Part shown: one piece after another, positions 34,212-42,515 of the stretch
How the letters are laid out: every line of letters begins with the position of its first letter
How positions within the stretch are numbered: the first letter of the stretch is position 1
Assembly (NCBI GenBank): GCA_014873095.1
Contig: CP050848.1
Coordinates: 5,143,850-5,207,849, forward strand
From: Planctomycetales bacterium ZRK34
GTDB taxonomy: Bacteria; Planctomycetota; Phycisphaerae; Phycisphaerales; Zrk34
Direction of reading: 5' to 3'
DNA length: 64,000 bases
Notes under the pieces: generated by a model
What the model saw: only the letters and a program-made list of their open reading frames with translations
Databases searched by the model: none
Told to the model about the DNA's origin: nothing
Program-made: the position numbers and the translations under genes

Positions 34212-35174
34212 ATGCAACGTTGGTTGGTCCCGCTTGTCGCCGTCGGCGTGTTCGTGGTTACGCTGCCCGTTGAAGCCGCCATTCTGGATGACGTGACCGG
34301 GGCCGCCGCGGCCTGGTCGCTTCGACAGTTGGATGATGACTACGCCGGCCCGGCGATCAACGTCAAACGCACCTCCGACGGCGCGACGCAGGACATCGGC
34401 TTCGTCGGCGGCGAACTGGACACCGCGGCGCTGCTGAGTTTCGTCGGGTCCAGCACCGGCCTGGTTACCACATGGTACGATCAGTCCGGCAACGGACGCG
34501 ATGCTATCGAATCCTCGGATACCAATCGTCCCCGGATTGTCATCGACGGTGTGCTGCAAAATGGTAGTGCCAACATCCGACCGGGCCTGCGTTATCTGGG
34601 CAACAACTGCCTGACGCTGCTGGAAGGCTTGCTCGAAACCAACACGACGATCTCGCTTCAGGAGATCACCGTCGCGCCGCCTTCTGACAATTCCCTGGCC
34701 AACCGATTCTGGAACTACGCCACGTCGGGCAACAGTTCGCGATTCTCCTTCGGCATCGAAGCCGACGCGGATTTTGGTGTCTTTCGAAACAGCGGGTCGA
34801 CCGTCGATGCGGACTCCGGGATTCTTCTTCCGCTGCACCAGGACATTTACACGGTCGTCACCAATGACTTCTCCGGCGCCGGCGGCACCCACAACTACGA
34901 CGCGAATGTCAACGGGCTTGATGCCTTCACGATCACCGGCACCACCAACCTGATCGACGATGCTCGATTCGTCATCGGCGCCCAGACCCCCGACGGCGAT
35001 CGCAGCCTCAACGGTTACACCCAGGAAGTCATCATCTACACCAGCGTGCTCAACAGCAGTCAGCTCGCGATGATTCAGGCGGATCAGTCCGCTTACTACA
35101 TCCCCGAGCCGGGTACGTTCACGCTCGTTGTGTTGGGCGCCGCTACGCTGATGACTCGGCGTCGCCAGAGTTGA
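34212..35174 (+). CDS. PEP-CTERM protein resembling arabinofuranosidase catalytic domains
   Basis: 320 residues. Signal peptide 1-~23 ('LVPLVAVGVFVVTLPVEAA'). The body matches the beta-sandwich pattern of arabinofuranosidase (GH54-like/ArabFuran-catal) domains: 'AAAAWSLRQLDDDYAGPAIN', 'VKRTSDGATQDIGF', 'LDTAALLSFVG' and 'GLVTTWYDQSGNGRDA'. C-terminus: 'YYIPEPGTFTLVVLGAATL' plus 'MTRRRQS', a canonical PEP-CTERM sorting signal cut by exosortase. Binding or hydrolysis of furanose sugars is inference; catalytic residues were not verified. It points towards the pseudopilin gene and shares this locus with GH127. Confidence 0.82.
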   Translation: MQRWLVPLVAVGVFVVTLPVEAAILDDVTGAAAAWSLRQLDDDYAGPAINVKRTSDGATQDIGFVGGELDTAALLSFVGSSTGLVTTWYDQSGNGRDAIESSDTNRPRIVIDGVLQNGSANIRPGLRYLGNNCLTLLEGLLETNTTISLQEITVAPPSDNSLANRFWNYATSGNSSRFSFGIEADADFGVFRNSGSTVDADSGILLPLHQDIYTVVTNDFSGAGGTHNYDANVNGLDAFTITGTTNLIDDARFVIGAQTPDGDRSLNGYTQEVIIYTSVLNSSQLAMIQADQSAYYIPEPGTFTLVVLGAATLMTRRRQS

Positions 35175-35190
35175 TCACACGAAAACTGAT

Positions 35191-35967
35191 TTAACGATCG
35201 TTCCATCCGCCGAAGTAGCCGATGTCGGGGGCGATGGGGATGTATTTGTGGCTTGGCGCGCGGACGTACCACTCAAATGAGTTGGGGCCGCGCCCACCCT
35301 TGAGGTCGATGTGCTCGACGGAGCCGTCGATGCCGGCGATATTGCCGCCGTCGATGTGGGTGTAGGCGAGTTGATCGTAGCTGCCCCAGCCGTACTCGAT
35401 GTGGTTTAGGTTGATGTAGAACGCGGGGTCTTCTTCGAGGATCAGGGGGGTGATGGTGCGGACCTCTTCGCCGGTCAGGGGGATGAGCGCGGTGGCGTCG
35501 TTGTTCAGCACATTCATAGCGGCGCCGGAGAAGTTGAGCACGCTGCTGTAATCAAACAGGCCGTTGGAGCCCCCACCCGTGTTGAACTCCGCCACATCGA
35601 GCCCCGGGCAACGGTATAACTCGCGGGCGGTGTCATGGTCGCCGCCGATGTAGGGCAGAAGCGTACCGTAGCGCGTCCAGCCGAGACGATTGTCGGGATC
35701 GACTTCAATGCCCATCCAGCCTTTCTGCCATTGCTGAGGGCCTTGCGTTTTGTAGGCCATGCTCTCGACGCCGCCGGGCAGCGTCTGGTGGTGGTCATTG
35801 GCGAACATGAAAAAAGCGATGGACATCGTTCGCAAATTGGTGCGACACTTCAGATCACGCGCCACCTCGCGGGCCCTGGCCAGCGACGGCAGTAAGATGG
35901 CGATCAACAGCGCGATGATCGCCACGACCACGAGCAGTTCGATCAGTGTGAAGGCATGTCGACGCAT
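35191..35967 (-). CDS. Pseudopilin-like protein with planctomycete H-X9-DG pattern
   Basis: 258 residues. Prepilin-type N-terminus 'MRRHAFTLIELLVVVAIIAL', so the leader is cut before Phe by a prepilin peptidase. The globular part has Cys41 and Cys in 'YRCPGLD', and near the end 'HIDGGNIAGIDGSVEH', of the HxxGxN...DG type seen in the very large DUF1559/H-X9-DG families of planctomycetes. Start preceded by TAGGACACC. Fourth gene in line after sigma, anti-sigma and PEP-CTERM, though a hairpin separates it from them. Role unknown. Confidence 0.85.
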   Translation of the reverse strand: MRRHAFTLIELLVVVAIIALLIAILLPSLARAREVARDLKCRTNLRTMSIAFFMFANDHHQTLPGGVESMAYKTQGPQQWQKGWMGIEVDPDNRLGWTRYGTLLPYIGGDHDTARELYRCPGLDVAEFNTGGGSNGLFDYSSVLNFSGAAMNVLNNDATALIPLTGEEVRTITPLILEEDPAFYINLNHIEYGWGSYDQLAYTHIDGGNIAGIDGSVEHIDLKGGRGPNSFEWYVRAPSHKYIPIAPDIGYFGGWNDR

Positions 35968-35983
35968 GAATGGTGTCCTATGA

Positions 35984-36008
35984 AGCCCACGGATTTGCTC
36001 CGTGGGCT
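35984..36008 (-). terminator. Hairpin between PEP-CTERM gene and pseudopilin gene
   Basis: Perfect 10-bp arms (AGCCCACGGA / TCCGTGGGCT) around TTTGC, 8 bases after the stop of the 36017-37711 gene and 16 before the next start. No T-run follows. It probably ends or attenuates the sigma/anti-sigma/PEP-CTERM transcript. Confidence 0.6.
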
Positions 36009-36016
36009 CAGTCCGT

Positions 36017-37711
36017 TCAATGTGAACGACGACGCATCGCCGCCAGGCCCAACATCAGCAGCCCCGCGGGCAGCGCGGCCGGAGTCGGGATCACGGCAAA
36101 CAACTGAATCTCGCCGACCTGCATACTGTTGGCCGTCGCGTCGTTGGCGACGGTCGGGAAAAACAGGCGGTAATACAGATAGGCGGTGTCGTTGTCGAAG
36201 GCGTAGTTGCGGTTGTAAAAACGCGTGGAGATCGGATCGATCGCCATGTCGGTGACGATGTCGGTGAAGTTGACGCCGTCGTTGGAACCCTGAAGGGTAA
36301 ACGAGGCGGGGTCGCGCTCGGGCGAGTCGTTGGCGGTGCGGATGCCAACGCCCTGAACGGTGAAAGCCTGCGACAATTCGAAGGTCAGGCCCGCGCCGAC
36401 CTTGTTGAAGTTCAGGTATTTGGTGGTCGGATCGTTGTCGATGGCCTTGGCGATGCCTTCGGTAGGCTCTTTGGGATCCGGCGTGCCCGAGGAGTTGTAC
36501 ACCGTGACGATCGTGCCGGGCCCGGTGACATCACGCAGAATCTGACTGGCGGCGAGGTTGACCTCGGCGATCTGCATGCTGTTGGCGGTGGCGTCGTTGG
36601 CGACCGAGGGGAAGTACACGCGGTAGTGGCTGTACAGATCGGTGTTGGCGATGTCGATGCTCATGGAGACGTGGCGGCCGGTGAAGGTGGGCACAGCCCC
36701 GGAGCTGATGTTGGTCCAGGCGCCGGACAGGTCGTTTGAGCCTTGGATGACGTAGCTGGCCGGATCCCGCTGGGGCGCATCGTTGGCGGAGGTGAGGATC
36801 AGCGACTTGACGACCGACATCTGGTAGTCGTTGGTGACGGTCAGACCGGGATCGGTCTTGTTGCTGTTCAGATACTTGGTGTTGATGTCGCCGTCGATCG
36901 CATTGGATACCTGCTCGGCGGTGGGGCTGCTCGGCGTGCCGGAGCTGTTGTAGGCGGCGATGGAATCTCCCGAGCTGAAGATGGTTTTGGAGGGCACGCC
37001 GGATAGCGCCATCACAGCGGTGTGGGTACTGGCCTGGCCGGTGATGTAAGCCAGATCGACGGAGGTGATGTTCTTCTGCGGATTGGCGACGGCCAGATCG
37101 GCCTGGTAGAGGCGTGGGTTGGAGGTGCCTTCGCTGTCGAAAGCGCCGGTCTGCACATCGACGCGGCCGTGGGCGGTGATGGCGGTGGTTGAACTGTTGA
37201 ACCAGTCGTTGGAGTTGAAGGTGCCGGTGCTGGTCGTGCCGTCGGCATAATGGATCGTGTAGCCGATGGTGCCGGGACCGTGACCGGAGGAGGTCAGCAC
37301 AGACAGCGAACTGTACGCCAGCGGATTCGACAGCGTGAGGCTGGCGGTGGTGTGGCTTGAGTCCAGCAACACGGCGTTGGCGGCGGTGTAGTCGTCGGCC
37401 AGGCGGAAGCTGTGATCGACACCGGCCTCGCTGGCGACGGTGACGCCGCCGGAGGGCAGGCCGGTCGTGGTCTGGCCGGTATTGGTGTTGTAGCCGATCT
37501 CGTACCACGACTTCTGCGAGTTGCTTGCGCCAACATCCATGGAGGCGGTCGTCGCGGTGCCGGCGAGCGAAGCGCCGGTCAGTGCGACGCTTTCGACGAT
37601 CATGTCCTGATTGTAACCCGTGATGCTGATCGGGATGTACGCCGCCTGCAGTGGGGCGCACCAGATGGCGACAAGCATCATCAACATGATCAGAGGCAGA
37701 CGGTATCTCAT
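36017..37711 (-). CDS. PEP-CTERM protein with tandem discoidin-like modules
   Basis: 564 residues from the ATG of 'MRYRLPLIMLMMLVAIWCAP', with GGAAAGGG upstream. Signal peptide ends near 'PLQAA'. Domains: an N-terminal ~210-residue beta-rich part; module A (~255-395) with 'NAIDGDINTKYLNSNKTDPG', 'RDPASYVIQGSND', 'YRVYFPSVANDATANSMQIA'; module B (~400-540) with 'AIDNDPTTKYLNFNKVGAGL', 'ERDPASFTLQGSNDG' and 'YYRLFFPTVANDATANSMQV'. The modules resemble F5/8 (discoidin) sugar-binding domains. The end 'TPAALPAGLLMLGLAAMRRR' is a PEP-CTERM variant. The same module pair forms the outer part of the anti-sigma factor 38 bases upstream. Confidence 0.85.
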   Translation of the reverse strand: MRYRLPLIMLMMLVAIWCAPLQAAYIPISITGYNQDMIVESVALTGASLAGTATTASMDVGASNSQKSWYEIGYNTNTGQTTTGLPSGGVTVASEAGVDHSFRLADDYTAANAVLLDSSHTTASLTLSNPLAYSSLSVLTSSGHGPGTIGYTIHYADGTTSTGTFNSNDWFNSSTTAITAHGRVDVQTGAFDSEGTSNPRLYQADLAVANPQKNITSVDLAYITGQASTHTAVMALSGVPSKTIFSSGDSIAAYNSSGTPSSPTAEQVSNAIDGDINTKYLNSNKTDPGLTVTNDYQMSVVKSLILTSANDAPQRDPASYVIQGSNDLSGAWTNISSGAVPTFTGRHVSMSIDIANTDLYSHYRVYFPSVANDATANSMQIAEVNLAASQILRDVTGPGTIVTVYNSSGTPDPKEPTEGIAKAIDNDPTTKYLNFNKVGAGLTFELSQAFTVQGVGIRTANDSPERDPASFTLQGSNDGVNFTDIVTDMAIDPISTRFYNRNYAFDNDTAYLYYRLFFPTVANDATANSMQVGEIQLFAVIPTPAALPAGLLMLGLAAMRRRSH

Positions 37712-37749
37712 TGCGTTTCCCTTTCCGAAAGGTGTTCTCGTAGTCTCCA

Positions 37750-39501
37750 TCACTCGGGCCCAGCCTCGGGCGACGAGGCAGTCGCAGCGAACAGTTGAAT
37801 CTCGGCGATCTGCACACTGTTGGCGGCAGCATTGTCAGCTACGCCGGTGAATATCAGCCGGTAGTGGCGGTATGCGGTGTCGTTGTCGACAATGAAGTGA
37901 CGCTGGTAGTGACGATCAGCGATCGCGGGCACGGGCATATCAGTCACGATGTCGACGAAGTGAATGCCGTCATCGGAACCCTGAAGGGTGAATGCCGCCG
38001 GGTCACGCTGGGGGTCGTCGTTGGCGGTGCAAAGACCGACGCCACGCACGGCGGCAGGGGCATCGAGCCGAATCGTCAATCCGGCGCCTGCCTTGTTGAA
38101 GTTCAGGTACTTGGTCGCCGGGTCGTTGTCGATGGTTCGATCGGCGGATTCATACGGCGCATTGGGCTTGGGTTCGCCGGTGATGTTGTATGCTTCGATG
38201 CGCTGCCCGGGATGAGTCACGTCGGACAGAACCTGGTCGGCGACGAATTCGACCTCGGCGATCTGCACACTGTTGGCCGCGGCGGGATCGGACACGGTCG
38301 GGAATATCAGGCAGTAACTTGCGAAGAGCCGGTCGTTGTCAAACTCGATCGCCTGCGCGGCGCCGCGTGCTATGAAGCCGGGAATCGAACCTCTGGCGAT
38401 GTCGGTCCAGGTCGCACCGCCGTCGTTAGAGCCTTTGAGCAGGAAGCTGGCTGGATCACGTTCCGGATGATCCGCGGCGGCCGTCAGCGTGAGCCCACGC
38501 ACAACGGACAAGCCATTGGCGGGATCAACCACCAGACCTGCACCGTTGCGGTTGATGTTGAGGTACTTGGTGGTGAAGTCATTGTCGACGGCGTGAAAGG
38601 CTTCTTCGTCTTCGGGACTATCGGCGACACCGCTGGTGTTGTACGGGAGGGCATGATCGATGGTGAGCCTGATTCCATCGACAGCGAACGCGCCGGCGAC
38701 GATGCGGCTGCGTCGAGGATCGATCGTGACCTGACGACCGGTTGTCAGCGAAATTGATTCAGAGGCATTGTCTGCCAGATGCGGGACCACGCTGATATGA
38801 CCCTGGCTGCAGCGAACACGTAGTTGGCCGTCTGTCAGCAGGTTCATGTTGAATCGCGTGCCCAGGTCGATGACCGTTGCGGTGGGCGATTCGATCGTGA
38901 ATCCATGGGCCGAGGGGGGGACGTCAGCTTCGAGGATGCCTTGGTTGAGCATGCCGCGCCGATCATCGATCATGCGAAATTCACATGGCCCGGTCAGATC
39001 CACCAGAGCGCCGCTGGTGAACAGCACCTGGGCTGTGCCGCTTTGCAGGCGGAGGGTGCCCGCGGAAAGATTAGCGCCCTGCGTCATCGGCTGATTCGCC
39101 TGATCGAACACCACGTCGTCGGAGATATCCGACAGCATGGCGATGACCGACATGTTCGATGGCCCGGAGGGCAGCGGCTGTGACGTGGGTTTGAAAACAA
39201 ACCATGCGGTGAGCATCAGGGCGATCATCGCGGCGGCGGACAGAACCCCGACGACTCGAAGACTCGTCATCGGGCTTGTTGGTGCAGTTGGTTTGCTTTG
39301 CAGTTTGAACACCGAGCTTTGCGTCTGTCGGTGCACGACCCGGCGAATCATCGACTGCGTGGCGATGAATTCGGCGTAGTGGCGTCGCGCCTCGGCGTCA
39401 TCGCTCAGCATGCTCTGAAGCTGCTGGCGGCCGGCGGCGTCCAGTCGATCATCCAGCAGATCGGCGATGAGGACTTCGAGCTGTTCAAAGCGTTCACTCA
39501 C
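37750..39501 (-). CDS. FecR-like anti-sigma factor with tandem discoidin-like modules
   Basis: 583 residues if started at the GTG that overlaps the sigma factor TGA (GTGA); a GTG 12 codons earlier is also open. The cytosolic part (~1-80) would hold the sigma factor ('FEQLEVLIADLLDDRLDAA', 'EARRHYAEFIATQSMIRRVV'). One membrane helix at ~83-104; then a FecR domain ('GTAQVLFTSGALVDLTGPCE', 'ATVIDLGTRFNMNLLTDGQL', 'VRCSQGHISVV'). After that come two modules: ~290-425 ('AVDNDFTTKYLNINRNGAGL') and ~430-575 ('TIDNDPATKYLNFNKAGAGL'). Both are near-copies of the modules in the following PEP-CTERM gene. Expected role: sensing an outside ligand and releasing the ECF sigma factor. Confidence 0.88.
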   Translation of the reverse strand: MSERFEQLEVLIADLLDDRLDAAGRQQLQSMLSDDAEARRHYAEFIATQSMIRRVVHRQTQSSVFKLQSKPTAPTSPMTSLRVVGVLSAAAMIALMLTAWFVFKPTSQPLPSGPSNMSVIAMLSDISDDVVFDQANQPMTQGANLSAGTLRLQSGTAQVLFTSGALVDLTGPCEFRMIDDRRGMLNQGILEADVPPSAHGFTIESPTATVIDLGTRFNMNLLTDGQLRVRCSQGHISVVPHLADNASESISLTTGRQVTIDPRRSRIVAGAFAVDGIRLTIDHALPYNTSGVADSPEDEEAFHAVDNDFTTKYLNINRNGAGLVVDPANGLSVVRGLTLTAAADHPERDPASFLLKGSNDGGATWTDIARGSIPGFIARGAAQAIEFDNDRLFASYCLIFPTVSDPAAANSVQIAEVEFVADQVLSDVTHPGQRIEAYNITGEPKPNAPYESADRTIDNDPATKYLNFNKAGAGLTIRLDAPAAVRGVGLCTANDDPQRDPAAFTLQGSDDGIHFVDIVTDMPVPAIADRHYQRHFIVDNDTAYRHYRLIFTGVADNAAANSVQIAEIQLFAATASSPEAGPE

Positions 39502-40025
39502 GAGCACTGTTCCCGATTCAGATACCGCTGAACGCACCCGGCCAGTTGGATCCGCACGCGGCGAAGCGTCTGGTACAGCGACCCGATGGGGCGCCCAAGC
39601 TGCTGTGCCAGCGTCGACATCGAGTCGGTAGATTCGTAGCGGGCTGACAGCAGGCGGCGGTGGGTGTCCGAAAGGCGGTTGATACAGTCGTTGAGGGCAC
39701 GGCGACGTGTCTCGGCGGTCTCACTGACCGCTTCGGCGTCCTCGGCGAGTTGCGCCAGCACGGCATCGTCAAACACCAGCCGATCCCGCGACTGCTTTTT
39801 GCGCCAGGCCAGCACCTCGTAGTAGAGAATGCGGCAGGCCCAGGCGCCGAACTCCGTGCCGGGCTCAAAGTCCTCCGCTCGCCGCCAGATGACCAGATTC
39901 GCCTGCTGGACCAGATCCTCCGCCGCCCCGGGCGAGCCCATCAGGGCTGTGGCGTAGGCGCAGAGTCGATCCTGGCAGCCGATGAGCTGCTGAAGAAAGT
40001 CATCATTTCGGGGGCTCTCAGGCAT
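39498..40025 (-). CDS. ECF sigma-70 factor (Rhodopirellula/Verrucomicrobium group)
   Basis: 175 residues. Region 2: 'GSPGAAEDLVQQANLVIWRR' and 'EFGAWACRILYYEVLAWRKK'. Region 4: 'RLSDTHRRLLSARYESTDSM', 'LAQQLGRPIGSLYQTLRRVR', a helix-turn-helix that reads -35 elements. The closing 'LAGCVQRYL' is typical of this planctomycete/verrucomicrobial group. The gene overlaps the FecR-like gene by 4 bases, which supports a sigma/anti-sigma pair. Target promoters cannot be identified; the downstream PEP-CTERM gene is the obvious candidate. Confidence 0.93.
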   Translation of the reverse strand: MPESPRNDDFLQQLIGCQDRLCAYATALMGSPGAAEDLVQQANLVIWRRAEDFEPGTEFGAWACRILYYEVLAWRKKQSRDRLVFDDAVLAQLAEDAEAVSETAETRRRALNDCINRLSDTHRRLLSARYESTDSMSTLAQQLGRPIGSLYQTLRRVRIQLAGCVQRYLNREQCS

Positions 40026-40125
40026 CGAAAGGCTGTGTCCTCACCACCATACAGCCCAATCACGCCGGATTTGAACAACTATTTTTAGAGATGGGCAGTT
40101 CCAACTCGCAATCCCGGGTGGTCTA

Positions 40126-40815
40126 TCAATGGCGAACGAGTCGATATTTGAGGATGCACCAGATCGCCCGGACGCCGTCGCGCCAGCCGATTTTTTTACC
40201 CTCGTCGTAGGTGCGGCCGGCGTAGGAGATGCCGACTTCGTAAATCCGTAGACGTTTGCGGGCGAGTTTGGCGGTGATCTCGATTTCGAAGCCGAAGCGG
40301 TTCTCCTGCAGGTTCAGCGACTGAATCGCCTCCCGGCGAAAGACCTTGTAGCAGGTTTCCACATCGGTGAGATTCAGGTTCGTCATCATGTTCGACAGGA
40401 GTGTGATGAACTTGTTGCCGACCATGTGCCAGAAGTACAACACGCGGTGAGACTGGCCCCCAATAAATCGTGAGCCGTAGACCACGTCGGCTTTGCCTTG
40501 GGCGATGGGCTCCAGCAGGCGGTCGTATTCGGTGGGATCGTATTCGAGATCGGCGTCCTGGATGATGATCACGTCGCCGGTGGCGGCGGCGAAGCCCGTG
40601 CGCAGTGCGGCGCCTTTGCCCTGGTTCTGCTCATGGCGGAGGACTTTGATGTCGTCTTCGGCGTCGAGTTTGTCGAGCACCGCCGCGGTTCCGTCGATCG
40701 AGCCGTCATCGATCAGAATAATCTCGGTCGCGGCAGTCGCCTGCTGAACACGCCGCACGACCTGTTCGACCGTCGTCTCTTCATTGAATACCGGCATCAC
40801 GACAGAAAGCTTCAT
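40126..40815 (-). CDS. Family 2 glycosyltransferase (dolichyl-phosphate mannose synthase-like)
   Basis: 230 residues from 'MKLSVVMPVFNEETTVEQVV'; the longer open frame upstream shows no similarity. GT-A fold: 'ILIDDGSIDGTAAVLD' (~32-47), 'GKGAALRTGFAAATGDVIII', the metal-binding 'QDADLEYDPTEY' and 'VVYGSRFIGG'. There is no C-terminal membrane segment, so it is like DPM1/soluble polyprenyl-phosphate sugar synthases. It could make polyprenyl-phosphate sugar for GT39-like enzymes such as that at 25424. Stands alone behind the sigma factor. Confidence 0.88.
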   Translation of the reverse strand: MKLSVVMPVFNEETTVEQVVRRVQQATAATEIILIDDGSIDGTAAVLDKLDAEDDIKVLRHEQNQGKGAALRTGFAAATGDVIIIQDADLEYDPTEYDRLLEPIAQGKADVVYGSRFIGGQSHRVLYFWHMVGNKFITLLSNMMTNLNLTDVETCYKVFRREAIQSLNLQENRFGFEIEITAKLARKRLRIYEVGISYAGRTYDEGKKIGWRDGVRAIWCILKYRLVRH

Positions 40816-40957
40816 AAACACCACAATGAAATTTAACAGGAAATGAATCGCGGCTGCCATTCTAATAGCGCATGATTCACAGAGCCAGCCCGAACAGGCC
40901 GATGATCTGACAAAGGCTCGGCATGATCGAGTCTCTATAATCTGATGGACCCTCGTC

Positions 40958-42487
40958 ATGCCTGTGAGAATTCAACTTCAACTTGGGCTTGCGATACTGC
41001 TGTTGAGCATATGCAGCCGCATGACGTGCGCTGAAGTCTTTATCGACCAGTCGCACGATGCGCAGTCACTGCTGGCCGAGCTCAACCAACAGGTACAGTC
41101 CGGGCAGTGGAATCAGGCGACCTATCTGGCCGATGAACTGCTCACCAAGTACGTCGATGATCTGGTGGCCATTCAGCCGTATCGATATGTACCGGTTGTG
41201 AAGGTTCTTCAAAACATGGCCGGGCGATCGACGGATTTGCGGCAACTGCTGCGTGCACGTGATGCGGCGCAGGCCATGGCGGAACTCGATGCCGCTGATA
41301 GCGACCCGATCCTGCTGGAGCAGGTCGCCTGCCGATACGGCTGGACCGAGGCGGGGCGCCGGGCTGGGCTTCACGCTGCGGGGTTGTATCTGGAACGGGC
41401 AGAGTTCAGTCGGGCAGTCCAGGTGCTCGATGTCGTCATCAAGGTGCCGGGCTCGGAGGATGACGCCACGCAGGCCCATGAACTGGCCGCAACCGCGGCG
41501 GTCTATACCGGCGATATGGCCGCGCTGCGCGAGCGGGTGCTCCGCCTTCGTGATCGATCCGCCGTCGATGAATTGGCATCGTTGAAGCGTCTGGCTCAGA
41601 GCGTTAAACGTCCGGTGGATCCGAAGCCACGCTCTCACGTTGGCTTGCGACTCACATTCGATGAGCCCTCTGGAAAAAAGACGCAGCGCGAGGTGCTGCG
41701 CTGTCTGACGGACTCACACGGGACGGTGCGGTGGGCTGTGCGCCCTCGCGAATTGAATCCGCCATGGCGCAATGCTCATTGGGCCGGTCGCCCCATGCTC
41801 GTCGGAGACCGAGCCTACATTCCGGTGAAGGTCATCGGGGCGGCAAACCTGACCCAGGTGATCGTCGCCAGCTTGAATGTCCACGACGGTTCACTGGTCT
41901 GGGCACGTCGCATCTACAGCCGATCAGTACAGCGACGGTCGAAGCTTGATGAAACGGGATTGTGTGACCTGACGGAACACGACGGCGCGATTTATGCTTG
42001 TGTTGATGGAGCGGCATTGTGTCGACTGTCGCCGCGACTGGGCCGGGTGCAGTGGATCACGTTGCGACCCGCCGAAACGGCCGAACCGGCAGATCAGGCG
42101 ATCTCGCCCTGGATTCGCCAGCGCATCGCGGCGGTTGAAGCCGGCCTCGTGATGATTCAGCCGGGGCAGAAGATCATGGTCTTCGATCCGCAAGACGGGC
42201 AGGTCATTCGTCGTCTGGACGCTGATCTGTGGCGTCATCCGCAGCACCTGCGTGTGATGGGCGATGGCGTGATGGCGTTCGGCGATCGTATCGTTCGCAT
42301 TGATGGTCGGACACTTGAGCCCACGTGGATTTCCCCGGAGCCGTTTGACCCGCGCAGCTTCGATGACAAACCGGATAGCCACCAGGACATCGGTCCGCGC
42401 CGCACCCGTTCGTTGCGAGACAGCGTGGGAGGTCGGATCCATTCGTCGCCGCTGGATACACGCATCCCCGATCGTCGTGTAAGATGA
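40958..42487 (+). CDS. Exported TPR/PQQ-like repeat protein, possibly truncated
   Basis: 509 residues with a signal peptide (to about 'RMTCAEV'). N-terminal ~230 residues are helical repeats ('LLAELNQQVQSGQWNQATYL', 'AGLYLERAEFSRAVQVLD'). From ~240 on come beta-propeller-like blades: 'GRPMLVGDRAYIPVKVIG', 'VASLNVHDGSLVWARRI', 'IYACVDGAALCRLSPRLGRV', 'MVFDPQDGQVIRRL', 'MAFGDRIVRIDGRTLEPTW'. Only about four blades fit before an Arg-rich tail of ~45 residues ('GPRRTRSLRDSVGG'). A full propeller needs more, so the 3' end may be lost or replaced. No frame I checked continues the propeller. Confidence 0.7.
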   Translation: MPVRIQLQLGLAILLLSICSRMTCAEVFIDQSHDAQSLLAELNQQVQSGQWNQATYLADELLTKYVDDLVAIQPYRYVPVVKVLQNMAGRSTDLRQLLRARDAAQAMAELDAADSDPILLEQVACRYGWTEAGRRAGLHAAGLYLERAEFSRAVQVLDVVIKVPGSEDDATQAHELAATAAVYTGDMAALRERVLRLRDRSAVDELASLKRLAQSVKRPVDPKPRSHVGLRLTFDEPSGKKTQREVLRCLTDSHGTVRWAVRPRELNPPWRNAHWAGRPMLVGDRAYIPVKVIGAANLTQVIVASLNVHDGSLVWARRIYSRSVQRRSKLDETGLCDLTEHDGAIYACVDGAALCRLSPRLGRVQWITLRPAETAEPADQAISPWIRQRIAAVEAGLVMIQPGQKIMVFDPQDGQVIRRLDADLWRHPQHLRVMGDGVMAFGDRIVRIDGRTLEPTWISPEPFDPRSFDDKPDSHQDIGPRRTRSLRDSVGGRIHSSPLDTRIPDRRVR

Positions 42488-42515
42488 CCGGCCCCTGAAA
42501 AAGGATGACGACGCG

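Noticed and set aside
38380..38400. tRNA-like T-arm sequence (GGGAATCGAACCTC)
   Set aside because: Lies inside the anti-sigma coding frame; no acceptor or anticodon stems around it. The same goes for a similar string at about 58536 in cysD.
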